Shown here piece by piece: positions 19,693 through 27,336 of a stretch of 64,000 nt of DNA (positions are counted from its first letter, which is position 1; each line of letters starts with the position of its first letter). Made by a program: the position numbers and the translations under genes. The DNA lies in assembly GCF_042433915.1 (NCBI RefSeq), contig NZ_JBHLUN010000015.1, positions 202,873 to 266,872 on the forward strand, read 5' to 3'. The DNA comes from Roseomonas elaeocarpi (lineage in GTDB: Bacteria > Pseudomonadota > Alphaproteobacteria > Acetobacterales > Acetobacteraceae). The notes beneath the pieces are model-generated. The model made no database searches, had not been told where the DNA came from, and saw only the letters and a program-made list of their open reading frames with translations.

Positions 19693-19864
19693 TCATCACG
19701 GGGGTGGGAGGTAGCAGTATCATTACAGTTACGCTGTGTAGAGCGATAAGGTTACGGCAGCTGCAATCTTTGCGAGAAAACCCGTGAGGTGTGTCGCAAA
19801 GGTACAGGCAATGCTTACCGAAGCTTTAATTCTGCCTGACGATACGTTCCCTTATTTAGAATAC
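19693..19864. other. 172-bp A/T-richer intergenic stretch
   Basis: This gap lies upstream of the TPR-GT4 gene and downstream of the deacetylase-like gene, both on the minus strand. It is clearly richer in A/T than the surrounding genome, so the promoter of the glycan pair is most likely here. I see no gene, strong hairpin or direct repeat in it. Confidence 0.5.
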
Positions 19865-21088
19865 TTAGCTGGTTGGTGGAAGGTCATCCAAAGTGCGCGC
19901 GCAGATCTGCCGGATCTCCGCCCGAACGGGACCCGGCCGAGGCGCATCGCGGATCGTGCTGAACCAGTGCTCCGGCGGGGACCGGCCGGCGGCACGAAAC
20001 CAATCGAGCCCGCGCAGAACCGCCTCGGCAGCGGGTGGAATGCGCGGCGGGATCGGGAGCCTGTTCAGCGTGGCCCAGACCCCAGCCCAGCAACGCGCCA
20101 CCGTCCAGGGATTATAGCCACCGCCGCCCGTGACGATCAGGCGGGGCGAGACCGCTCGCAGCGCCTCCACCACCGCGAAGTGGCTGTTGTTGCTCAGTGA
20201 AAGCCGCGCCAGCGGGTCCTCTTCCACGGCGTCGGAGCCGCATTGCAGCACCACGGCCTCAGGCCGGAAGTGCCGGGCGACCGGCAGGATGGCGTGCCGC
20301 AGCACCCAATCCATCTCGGTGTCGTTGAAGCCCTCGGGCACCGGCAGGTTCCGGGCATACCCACCGGCGCGGTCGTCGAGCAGGCCCGTTCGGGGCCAAC
20401 GGCCGGCCTCGTGCACCGAAAGCGTGAAGACCCGCGGGTCGTCGCGGAAGGCATGTTCCACGCCGTCGCCGTGATGGGCGTCGATATCAACGTAGAGGAC
20501 CCGCGTGAGGCCCGCATCCACCAGGGCGAAGAGCGCCAGCGCCACGTCGTTGAGGTAGCAGAAGCCGCTGGCCCGGTCCGGCATGGCATGGTGGGTTCCG
20601 GCGCCGGGAACGTGCACCACGCCGCCGTCGCGCACCAGGGCGGCGGCCAGGATCGCGCCGCCCGCACCGGTGGCCGGGCGGCGGAACACCTCGCGGTAGA
20701 TCGGGTTGCCGTGGGCGCCCAGGTGGTGACGCTCGCGCACGGCGTCGCTCACGCCCCCGTCGCGCTCCGCGGCCTCGAGGGCGGCGACGTAGTCAGCGGT
20801 GTGGAAGCGGGTGAGTTGCTGCGGCGTGGCGAGGGGGCTGTCGCGATAGCGCGCCTCGTCCAGCCAGCCCATGGCGCGGATAAGGTCGAGTGCGGTGGAG
20901 ACGCGCGGGATCGCCAGGGGGTGCTTTCCGCCATAGGTCGAGCCACGGTAGATCTCGGAGCCGATCAGGATCGGTGCCTGATTGTTGCGCGCGGGATCGT
21001 CGCCAGGCTGGTGATTGCCTGGATGATCGTTGCCAGCGCGATTGCCGTCACGGGAAACGCCGCCGGGCGGCAAGCTGCTGTCCGGCAA
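19865..21088 (-). CDS. histone deacetylase-family amidohydrolase (AcuC/HDAC-like)
   Basis: The 407-aa protein has the arginase/deacetylase fold with the full zinc-site set: GTHHAMPDRASGFCYLND (tandem His166-His167), VDIDAHHGDGVEHAF (Asp201, Asp203, His205), CGSDAVEEDPLARL supplying the distal Asp, and GGGGYNPW. Bacterial members deacetylate lysines, such as AcuC on acetyl-CoA synthetase, or small acetylated amines. Before the conserved LIGSEIYRGSTYGG lie about 38 residues of Asn/His/Asp/Pro-rich low-complexity sequence (GNDHPGNHQPGDDPARNNQ), an odd N-terminus that may be partly untranslated. No acs or acu gene adjoins. It is flanked by tRNA-Arg, so it is probably monocistronic. Confidence 0.9.
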   Translation of the reverse strand: MPDSSLPPGGVSRDGNRAGNDHPGNHQPGDDPARNNQAPILIGSEIYRGSTYGGKHPLAIPRVSTALDLIRAMGWLDEARYRDSPLATPQQLTRFHTADYVAALEAAERDGGVSDAVRERHHLGAHGNPIYREVFRRPATGAGGAILAAALVRDGGVVHVPGAGTHHAMPDRASGFCYLNDVALALFALVDAGLTRVLYVDIDAHHGDGVEHAFRDDPRVFTLSVHEAGRWPRTGLLDDRAGGYARNLPVPEGFNDTEMDWVLRHAILPVARHFRPEAVVLQCGSDAVEEDPLARLSLSNNSHFAVVEALRAVSPRLIVTGGGGYNPWTVARCWAGVWATLNRLPIPPRIPPAAEAVLRGLDWFRAAGRSPPEHWFSTIRDAPRPGPVRAEIRQICARTLDDLPPTS

Positions 21089-21122
21089 ATCCGGGCTCCC
21101 GACGATGAGGCGGAGAACGACC

Positions 21123-21199
21123 TGGCGCGCCCTGAGGGACTCGAACCCCCAACCAACCGGGTAGAAGCCGGTTGCTCTGTCCAGTTGAGCTAAGGACGC
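21123..21199 (-). tRNA. tRNA-Arg (anticodon TCT)
   Basis: Reading the minus strand gives a 77-nt cloverleaf: acceptor GCGTCCT paired with AGGGCGC (one G-T pair), D-arm starting AGCTCAACTGG, anticodon stem around CTTCTAC with TCT in positions 34-36, and T-arm GGGGGTTCGAGTCCCTC. The CCA end is encoded. It reads AGA (and AGG by wobble) codons. Confidence 0.97.
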
Positions 21200-21332
21200 C
21201 CGGGGCCGGGCTGAAGACCCGTCGCCGGAGCTTTAACGCAGATCGGCCAGCCCGGTAAACCGCCGTGCTCGACCGTGCCTCAGGCCGCCAACTGCACCTT
21301 CCGCAGCAAACCCACGGCTCGCAGCCGGCGCT

Positions 21333-21644
21333 TCAGTGCGTCCAGTTCTGGCGCCGGTCGGTGCGGAAGTTGTCGGCATAGGACTTGGGCTGGATCGCCG
21401 GCACCTGCGGCCGCGCCTCGACCTCGTAGTCGAGTCCCTCGGCCTTGGCGTAGGCGACCGCGGCCTCCAGCGTTTCGAAGTGGAGGCTGACCTCGCGGCT
21501 CATGTCGGTGCTGCCCCACCAGCCGGTCAGCGGATCGATGCGCTTGGGCACCTTGGGCGCGTGCTCCAGCACCCAGCCGTCGCTGCGTGACTGCCCGGAC
21601 TGCGTCGCGCTCTTGGGCGGGTTGAAGATGCGGGCCTTGCTCAT
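21333..21644 (-). CDS. NDUFS4-like accessory subunit of NADH dehydrogenase (ETC complex I)
   Basis: The 103-aa protein resembles the mitochondrial NDUFS4/AQDQ subunit across its length: RIFNPPKSATQSG, PLTGWWGSTDMSREV, FETLEAAVAYAKAEGLDYEV and the end KSYADNF. Such proteins occur in alphaproteobacteria and stabilise the N-module of complex I on the cytoplasmic side. There is no signal peptide or membrane helix. The gene is a single unit between tRNA-Arg and tRNA-Pro, away from any nuo genes, which is normal for it. Length fits the bacterial family. Confidence 0.92.
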   Translation of the reverse strand: MSKARIFNPPKSATQSGQSRSDGWVLEHAPKVPKRIDPLTGWWGSTDMSREVSLHFETLEAAVAYAKAEGLDYEVEARPQVPAIQPKSYADNFRTDRRQNWTH

Positions 21645-21716
21645 GGGGCGTGGTGTCCGTGCGGGCGTGGAAACGGTGGCAAGGCTTCGCTGCGCGCGGC
21701 GCGCGTGCTTCCGGAA

Positions 21717-21790
21717 TCGGGGCGGCGGGACTCGAACCCACGACCTCCTGTACCCAAAACAGGCGCGCTACCAGGCTGCGCCACGCCCCG
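21717..21790 (-). tRNA. tRNA-Pro (anticodon TGG)
   Basis: The minus strand folds into a cloverleaf: acceptor CGGGGCG with CGCCCCG plus discriminator A, D-arm GCGCAGCCTGGTAGCGC, anticodon loop TTTGGGT (TGG) on stem CCTGT/ACAGG, and T-arm GTGGGTTCGAACCC-type. Unlike the tRNA-Arg and tRNA-Ser in this window, CCA is not encoded; TTC follows the discriminator base. Confidence 0.96.
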
Positions 21791-22024
21791 AGCCGGAACG
21801 GCGCCGACACTGCGAGCAGCGCCGGATGCGGCGGAACCTATGGGCTGCCGGAGCGCCGCGCAAGGCCGCGCGCCTGCGAGGCGACGCCCGTGATGTGCCA
21901 GCGTGAAGGCTGCCGGGCAGCCTGATGACCTCCTGCGATTTGAACATCCGGCTCCGGCCTAAGGCCGAAGCTGCCTCGCCCAGGCCAGATGTCTCACCGC
22001 ACGGACGGGCCGCGGTCCGCGAGG

Positions 22025-23314
22025 TCAGCCCGCCGCGATGCGGGTGATCCCACCCATCCAGGGGCGCAGCACCTCGGGCACGGTGATCGAGCCATCCTCC
22101 GCCTGGTGCATCTCCATCACCGCGATCAGGGCGCGACCCACCGCGACGCCGGATCCGTTGAGGGTGTGCACGAAAGCCGGCGCGGCGGGCTTCTTCGCGC
22201 CGGCTTCCTCGCGCGGGCGATAGCGGGCGTTCATACGGCGCGCCTGGAAGTCGCGGGTGTTGGAGCAGGAGGAAATCTCCCGCCACGCCCCCTGCCCCGG
22301 CAGCCAGACCTCCAGGTCGAAGGTCTTGGCGGCCGAGAAGCCGGTATCGCCGGAGCATAGCACCACGCGCCGCCACACCAGCCCGAGCTCGGTCAGGATG
22401 TGCTCGGCGCATTCCGTCATGCGCTCGTGCTCGGCATCCGAGTCCTCGGGCCGGGTGATCGCGACCATCTCCACCTTGGGAAACTGGTGCTGCCGCAGCA
22501 TCCCGCGCGTGTCCCGCCCGGCCGAGCCGGCCTCGGAGCGGAAGCTCGGGCTGAGCGAGGCGAGCCGCACGGGGAGCGCCGCCTCGGGCAGGATCTCGCC
22601 CGCCACGGTGTTGGTCAGCGGCACCTCGGCGGTCGGGATCAGCCAGCGCCCGTCGGTGGTGCGGAACAGGTCTTCCTCGAACTTCGGCAGCTGCCCGGTG
22701 CCGAACATCGTCTCGTCGTTCACCAGCAGCGGCACGGTGGTCTCGGTGTACCCGTGCCGGTCCGTGTGAACCGAGAGCATCCACTGCCCGAGCGCACGCT
22801 CCAGCCGCGCCAGCGGGCCGCGCAGCACCGTGAAGCGCGCCCCCGCCAGCTTGGCCGCCGTGGCGAAGTCCATCATCCCCAGCGCCTCGCCCAACTCGAA
22901 GTGCTGCTTGGGCGTGAAGGGCAGGTTCGGCTGGGCGCCGTGCTGGCGCAGCACCACGTTGTCGGATTCGTCGGTCCCGTCGGGAACGTCGTCGTCCAGG
23001 CGGTTCGGCAGTTCGGCCAGCGCCTTCCGCAGGGCCTCGTCGGTGCGAGCCAGCGCGTCGCCGGCGATCTTGTCGGTCGCCGCAAGCGTCGCGATCATCC
23101 GCTCCGCTTCCTCGTGCTGCCCGGCGGCCTTGAGCTGCCCAACCTCGCGGCTCTTCTTGTTACGAACGGCGCGGGCTTCCTCGACCGCCGTGGTGGCGGA
23201 GCGGCGAGCCGTGTCGATCGCGAGGATGCTGTCCGCCACGGGCTGGAGGCCACGCCGGGCCATGGCGGCGTCGAAGCTGGCGGGATCGGCGCGCACGGCG
23301 CGGATGTCGTGCAT
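22025..23314 (-). CDS. serS: seryl-tRNA synthetase
   Basis: This class II synthetase charges tRNA-Ser and tRNA-Sec. The 429-aa protein has the N-terminal long coiled-coil arm (about residues 25-105, Ala/Glu/Lys-rich), the motif TAEVPLTN, motif 2 FRSEAGSAGRDTRGMLR with QHQFPKVEM, and motif 3 NGSGVAVGRALIAVMEM. Length is standard and the start MHDIRAVRADPASFD matches the family. It starts 4 bp after the tatC stop, consistent with the alphaproteobacterial tatABC-serS transcript. The usual followers surE and pcm are not present; tRNA-Pro comes next. Confidence 0.97.
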   Translation of the reverse strand: MHDIRAVRADPASFDAAMARRGLQPVADSILAIDTARRSATTAVEEARAVRNKKSREVGQLKAAGQHEEAERMIATLAATDKIAGDALARTDEALRKALAELPNRLDDDVPDGTDESDNVVLRQHGAQPNLPFTPKQHFELGEALGMMDFATAAKLAGARFTVLRGPLARLERALGQWMLSVHTDRHGYTETTVPLLVNDETMFGTGQLPKFEEDLFRTTDGRWLIPTAEVPLTNTVAGEILPEAALPVRLASLSPSFRSEAGSAGRDTRGMLRQHQFPKVEMVAITRPEDSDAEHERMTECAEHILTELGLVWRRVVLCSGDTGFSAAKTFDLEVWLPGQGAWREISSCSNTRDFQARRMNARYRPREEAGAKKPAAPAFVHTLNGSGVAVGRALIAVMEMHQAEDGSITVPEVLRPWMGGITRIAAG

Positions 23315-23318
23315 GAAA

Positions 23319-24116
23319 TCAGACCTTAGCGGGCGGCTTGGGCTTGGCCGGGCGGTTCATCCAGACGGACGCCACGATCGAAAGCTCGTACAGGGCCAGC
23401 AGCGGCACCGCGAGGCCGACCTGGCTGATCACGTCGGGCGGCGTCAGCACGGCGGCCGCGATGAACATGCCCACCACGGCGTAGCGCCGGCCACGCCGGA
23501 GCTGATCCACCGACACGATACCGACCTTGGTCAGCAGCGTCAGCGCCACCGGCAGCTGGAAGGCCACGCCGAAGGCCAGGATCATGTGCATCACGAGCGA
23601 AAGGTACTCGCTCACCTTGGCTTCGAGCTGCACCGGCAGCCCGCCGGCGCCGGTGGGCGTCTCGAAGGAGATGAAGAACCGCCAAGCCAGCGGGAAGATG
23701 AAGTAGTAGGCCAGCGCCGCGCCCGCCACGAACAGGATCGGCGAGGCGATCAGGAAAGGCGCAATCGTGCGCTTCTCGCTCTTGTAGAGGCCGGGCGCGA
23801 TAAACAGCCACAGCTGCGTCGCCCACATGGGGAAGCTGACGAACACCGCGCCGAAGAAGCCAACCTTCAGGTAGGTGAAGAAGGCCTCGTAGAGCGCGGT
23901 GAAGATCATCCGCCGCTCACCGCCACCCTGGTGCTGCAGGATGTCGGCCAGCGGCCGCGCCAGGAAGCCGTAGATCTGAACCGAGAAGTAGTAGCAGACC
24001 GCGAAGGCGATCAGGAAAGCGCCGAGTGACCAGAGCAGCCGGGTGCGCAGTTCGAGCAGGTGCTCGATCAGCGGCATAGGCTTGTCGTCGATCGTATCGT
24101 CCGGGTCGCGGGCCAC
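23319..24116 (-). CDS. tatC: Sec-independent (Tat) translocase subunit TatC
   Basis: TatC is the polytopic receptor for twin-arginine signal peptides in the inner membrane. The 265-aa protein starts with the cytoplasmic conserved MPLIEHLLELRTRLLWS and contains the expected six hydrophobic segments, including FFGAVFVSFPMWATQLWLF, FVAGAALAYYFIFPLAWRFF and VAFQLPVALTLLTKVG. The reported start is a GTG at 24116; the ATG at 24077, just before the conserved LIEHLLELR, is an equally good alternative. It lies 117 bp after tatB and is followed by serS. At least one putative Tat substrate is encoded in the window (the DUF1264 protein). Confidence 0.96.
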   Translation of the reverse strand: MARDPDDTIDDKPMPLIEHLLELRTRLLWSLGAFLIAFAVCYYFSVQIYGFLARPLADILQHQGGGERRMIFTALYEAFFTYLKVGFFGAVFVSFPMWATQLWLFIAPGLYKSEKRTIAPFLIASPILFVAGAALAYYFIFPLAWRFFISFETPTGAGGLPVQLEAKVSEYLSLVMHMILAFGVAFQLPVALTLLTKVGIVSVDQLRRGRRYAVVGMFIAAAVLTPPDVISQVGLAVPLLALYELSIVASVWMNRPAKPKPPAKV

Positions 24117-24233
24117 TGTCGGTCTTTGTGTCTAGGGCGCGGCCGCGGCCGGCGAGGAAGCCGGCGGCACGGCGGGCGCGGTCAGGTGGAAGGCCGGATC
24201 AGGGGCGGGGAAGCGGGCTTCGCCACCCATGGT

Positions 24234-25019
24234 TCAGGCGGTGTGGATGTCGTCGGCCGCTCTGGCCGGGTTGCGCGCAACCGTACCAGCGGGGGCGGCG
24301 GGAGGACTTGCGGGGGGTGCGGCTGGCGCCGGCGCGGTACCCGCGGCCGGGGCGGCGGTCTGCACCTCCTCCGGTGCCAGGGGCGGGAGCGACCAGGCCG
24401 CCGCGGATGGCGCTTCGGGAACAACCGGCGCCGTCGTGGCTGGCGCGGAAACCGGTTCAACCGGCGCCGGTGCCGCGGCCACCGAAGCGGCCGGAGGCAC
24501 GGGCGTGGACGGCACGGTGGCCGAGGGCGCGAGCGGATCGAGCCCCCTGGCCGGCTGCGCCGCTTCCGTCGGCAGGTTGGCGGCGACGCGCGCCGGGTCC
24601 GGGTCAGCGGCCACGGCGGTCGCGTCCGTTCCCGCCGCGGCGGGCGCCTCGGCCACCGGCACCGCCGGGGTGGCGGGCGCCACATCGGCAGAGGGCGTCG
24701 GCGGCTGCGCCCGGAACGGGTCGTCGCGCAGCGGGTTCTCCTCGAAGGTCTTCTTCAGCGAACCGTCGGCATCGACCGTGCGCTGGATCTCGCCCTTGAG
24801 GTCGAAGTTGCGGATGTCGCGGATCTGGTCGCGCACGTCCTCCAGCTTCGCTTCGCGCACCACCTCGTCGAGGTGGCCCTGAAGCTCGCCGGCCATGCGG
24901 CGCAGCTTGCCGATGCCCTTGGCGACGGTGCGGATGGTGTCGGGGAGATCCTTGGGGCCGATGACCACCACCGCGACGACGACGATCACGGCGATCTCGG
25001 ACCAGGCGAGGTCGAACAT
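24234..25019 (-). CDS. tatB: Tat translocase subunit TatB
   Basis: TatB bridges TatC and TatA. The N-terminus MFDLAWSEIAVIVVVAVVVI is a single membrane helix followed by the GPKDLP hinge and an amphipathic helix (DTIRTVAKGIGKLRRMAGEL), exactly the TatB layout. The remaining 160 residues of the 261 are Ala/Pro/Val-rich low complexity without predicted fold, much longer than E. coli TatB. No tatA gene adjoins: the 224 bp upstream encode nothing TatA-like, so TatA must be elsewhere or replaced. Confidence 0.93.
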   Translation of the reverse strand: MFDLAWSEIAVIVVVAVVVIGPKDLPDTIRTVAKGIGKLRRMAGELQGHLDEVVREAKLEDVRDQIRDIRNFDLKGEIQRTVDADGSLKKTFEENPLRDDPFRAQPPTPSADVAPATPAVPVAEAPAAAGTDATAVAADPDPARVAANLPTEAAQPARGLDPLAPSATVPSTPVPPAASVAAAPAPVEPVSAPATTAPVVPEAPSAAAWSLPPLAPEEVQTAAPAAGTAPAPAAPPASPPAAPAGTVARNPARAADDIHTA

Positions 25020-25151
25020 GCTTCTCCGCTCAAGCCCCCATGCAAATCGGACCCGGAACCAGCCGAGGCCCTGGCCAAGCCCTTGGGGCCATCCCCGTTA
25101 GCAGGAACGCCCCGGCCCGCCAATGCGCGGACATCCCTTCCATCTAGGACG

Positions 25152-25167
25152 CCGGCCCCCGGGCCGG
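25152..25167. terminator. possible hairpin between scpB and tatB
   Basis: CCGGCCC and GGGCCGG form a short, very GC-rich inverted repeat, with another GC-rich segment beside it, in the 224-bp gap between scpB and tatB (both minus). It may attenuate read-through. There is no U-tract, so this is weak. Confidence 0.3.
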
Positions 25168-25243
25168 AAGGGCCCCTCCCGGCGGGAGACGGCCAGTACG
25201 ATCAGGCAAGGGTGCGGCGACCACGCCGCTCAGCCCCAGGTGA

Positions 25244-25813
25244 TCAGCCCCGGGTGAGCGGCGCCGCGTCCATCCCCACCAGTTCCTCGCGCCGGGGCAG
25301 TTCCGCCAACGAACGCAGCCCGAACTGTTCCAGGAAGCGCGGCGTGGTGCCCCAAAGCACCGGCCGGCCGGGCGACTCCTTGCGCCCGCGCGGCGCGATC
25401 AGCCCGGCCTCGAGCAGCGCCTCGAGGGTGTTCTGCCCCAGCGAGGCGCCGCGAAGCTCCTCGATCTCGGCGCGCGTGACCGGCTGGCGCCAGGCGATCG
25501 CCGCCAGCGCCTCCATGGCCGAGCGCGGCAGGCGCTTGGGCGTTTCGATCACCCGCGTCAGCGCGGGGGCGAGGTCGGGCGCGGTGCGGAAGGCCCAGCC
25601 GCCCGCGACCTCGCGCAGCTCGACGCCGCGCCCGGCATAGCGGTCGCGCAGCGTTTGCAGCAGCGCCCGCGGGTCGATGTCCAGCAGGTCGCCGGCCGCG
25701 CCCGCCTCCGTGCCGGCATTGCCGAGCGCCTGCGCCAGCTGCGCCACCGTCACCGGCCGGTCCGCGGCGAAGAGCAGGGCCTCGGCGAGGCGCAGCGCGC
25801 GATCAGTTTCCAT
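25244..25813 (-). CDS. scpB: segregation and condensation protein B
   Basis: ScpB dimers bind ScpA in the SMC-ScpAB condensin that organises the chromosome. The protein has two winged-helix domains: RALRLAEALLFAADRPVTVA near the start, GGWAFRTAPDLAPAL, and MEALAAIAWRQPVTRAEIEEL with RGASLGQNTLEALLEAGLI. The ATG at 25813 (189 aa) is preferred because GGAG precedes it at good spacing. An ATG at 25828 would add five residues. The start overlaps the scpA end, as usual for this pair. Confidence 0.93.
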   Translation of the reverse strand: METDRALRLAEALLFAADRPVTVAQLAQALGNAGTEAGAAGDLLDIDPRALLQTLRDRYAGRGVELREVAGGWAFRTAPDLAPALTRVIETPKRLPRSAMEALAAIAWRQPVTRAEIEELRGASLGQNTLEALLEAGLIAPRGRKESPGRPVLWGTTPRFLEQFGLRSLAELPRREELVGMDAAPLTRG

Positions 25814-26642
25814 GGGCTTGTTCTCCATCCCCTGCGCCGCCCAGCCGCGTGGCGCGCAGATGGATCGGGCCGAAGCCGTGTTCCTGCCGCAGTTCCAGCC
25901 CGCCGTGGCGCGCCAGCTCCAGGCTGGCGATCAGCGTGGAAGCCAGGGCGGCGCGGCGCTCCACCGGGTCGATCACCGGGCCTGCCGGCAGGAAGCCCTG
26001 CAGCTCCCCCCAGTCCGGCCCGATTTCGCCGAGCAGCTGCCGCAGCCGGACCATGGCCTCGGCCACCGTCCACAAGCGGCGGACCTTGGGCACGTAGGGC
26101 CGACGGGCATTGGCACGGCGCAGCGCGGTGGCCCAGGCATGCAGCAGCGCCGGCAGGGCGGCGTCGAGCTCCCCGTCCCGCCGCTCCACCAGGGCTTCCG
26201 GTGCGCCACGGGCAAAAACGTCGGTGCCTAGCCCCGGCCGGGCGCGCAGCCAAGCCGCGCCGGCGCGCACCGCTTCCAGCTCCATCAACCGGTCGGTGAG
26301 CGAGGTGGTGGCCGCCACCGCATCCTCGTCCGGCTCCGGATCGGGCAGCAGCAGCCGCGATTTCAGCCAGGCGAGCCAGGCGGCCATCACCAGCCACTCC
26401 GCCGCGAGTTCCAGCCGGACGCGGCGGGCGCCCTCAATCACGGCGAGGAACTGTTCCACCAGGGCCAGGATGTCGATGGTGGCGAGGTCCACCTTCTGGG
26501 CCCGCGCCAGTTCCAGCAGCAGGTCGAGCGGCCCCTCGTAGCCGTCCAGCCGGAGCAGCAGCGCGCTGGGCGACGGTGGGGAGGCCGATGCCGCAGGGGG
26601 CAGCGCCTGCGGCACCAGGACGGGCGCGGAGGCGGCGCTCAT
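25803..26642 (-). CDS. scpA: segregation and condensation protein A
   Basis: ScpA is the kleisin that bridges the SMC heads. In the 279-aa protein the conserved N-terminal part reads LLLRLDGYEGPLDLLLELAR and KVDLATIDILALVEQFLAVI, and the helical middle includes LAAEWLVMAAWLAWLKSRLLLP. The C-terminal winged helix is present (DPVERRAALASTLIASLELAR). About 25 Ala/Pro/Ser residues precede the conserved region. Its ATG overlaps the M50 protease stop (ATGA), and its 3' end overlaps scpB. Confidence 0.94.
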   Translation of the reverse strand: MSAASAPVLVPQALPPAASASPPSPSALLLRLDGYEGPLDLLLELARAQKVDLATIDILALVEQFLAVIEGARRVRLELAAEWLVMAAWLAWLKSRLLLPDPEPDEDAVAATTSLTDRLMELEAVRAGAAWLRARPGLGTDVFARGAPEALVERRDGELDAALPALLHAWATALRRANARRPYVPKVRRLWTVAEAMVRLRQLLGEIGPDWGELQGFLPAGPVIDPVERRAALASTLIASLELARHGGLELRQEHGFGPIHLRATRLGGAGDGEQAHGN

Positions 26643-27331
26643 GCGTAGCCGGCCGCGCGCATGATAATCCCGAAGGCGGGCTGCACGGCGAAGCGCAACA
26701 GCCAGTCCATCGGCGCCCAGGCGGGCACCAGCTGCGGCAGCACGAAAAGAACCAGCATCACCAGCAGCAGCCCGGCCCGCTCAAGCCGGAGAAAGGGGAT
26801 GCCCACCCGCGGCGGCAGCAGCCCGCCCAGGATGCGCCCCCCGTCCATCGGGGGGATCGGGATCAGGTTGAACAAGCCGAGCACGAGGTTGCTCAGGATC
26901 AGGAGCGACAGGAAGCGGTACACCCACTGCGCCAGGTCGGGCGGCATGGAGAGGTCGTCCGCCACGTGACCGAACAGAGCCGCCACGAAGGCCAGCAACA
27001 CGTTCACCAGCGGCCCGGCGGCCGCCACCCCGACCATGCCGAAGCGCGGGTTGTTGAGGCGCCGGATATCCACCGGCACCGGCTTGGCCCAGCCGAACAT
27101 CACCTGGATCGTGCCGATCGTCAGCAGCTGCGACACCACCAGGAAGCCGGGCACCAGGATGGTGCCGACGAGATCGACGTGGCGCAGCGGATTGATGCTG
27201 AGCCGCCCGGCGCGCCTCGCCGTGTCGTCGCCGAGCCAGAGCGCCGCGAAGCCGTGCGCCGCCTCGTGCAGGGTGATCGCCAGGATCGCCGCGATTGCCG
27301 CGGCCAGGAACTCGGGAAGCCAGTCGGGCAT
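26639..27331 (-). CDS. site-2 protease family (peptidase M50) membrane metalloprotease
   Basis: The 230-aa protein is an intramembrane zinc protease of the short, PDZ-less M50 group. It shows HEAAH at about residues 22-26 in the first helix, followed by GFAALWLGDDTARRAGRLS, and the third zinc ligand motif NLIPIPPMDGGRIL in a later helix. Five or six hydrophobic segments are visible. It sits inside the cell-division/condensation block, 5 bp after nagZ and with a 4-base overlap into scpA. Substrate is unknown; many such proteins are annotated simply as site-2 protease family. Confidence 0.92.
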   Translation of the reverse strand: MPDWLPEFLAAAIAAILAITLHEAAHGFAALWLGDDTARRAGRLSINPLRHVDLVGTILVPGFLVVSQLLTIGTIQVMFGWAKPVPVDIRRLNNPRFGMVGVAAAGPLVNVLLAFVAALFGHVADDLSMPPDLAQWVYRFLSLLILSNLVLGLFNLIPIPPMDGGRILGGLLPPRVGIPFLRLERAGLLLVMLVLFVLPQLVPAWAPMDWLLRFAVQPAFGIIMRAAGYA

Positions 27332-27336
27332 GGCGT

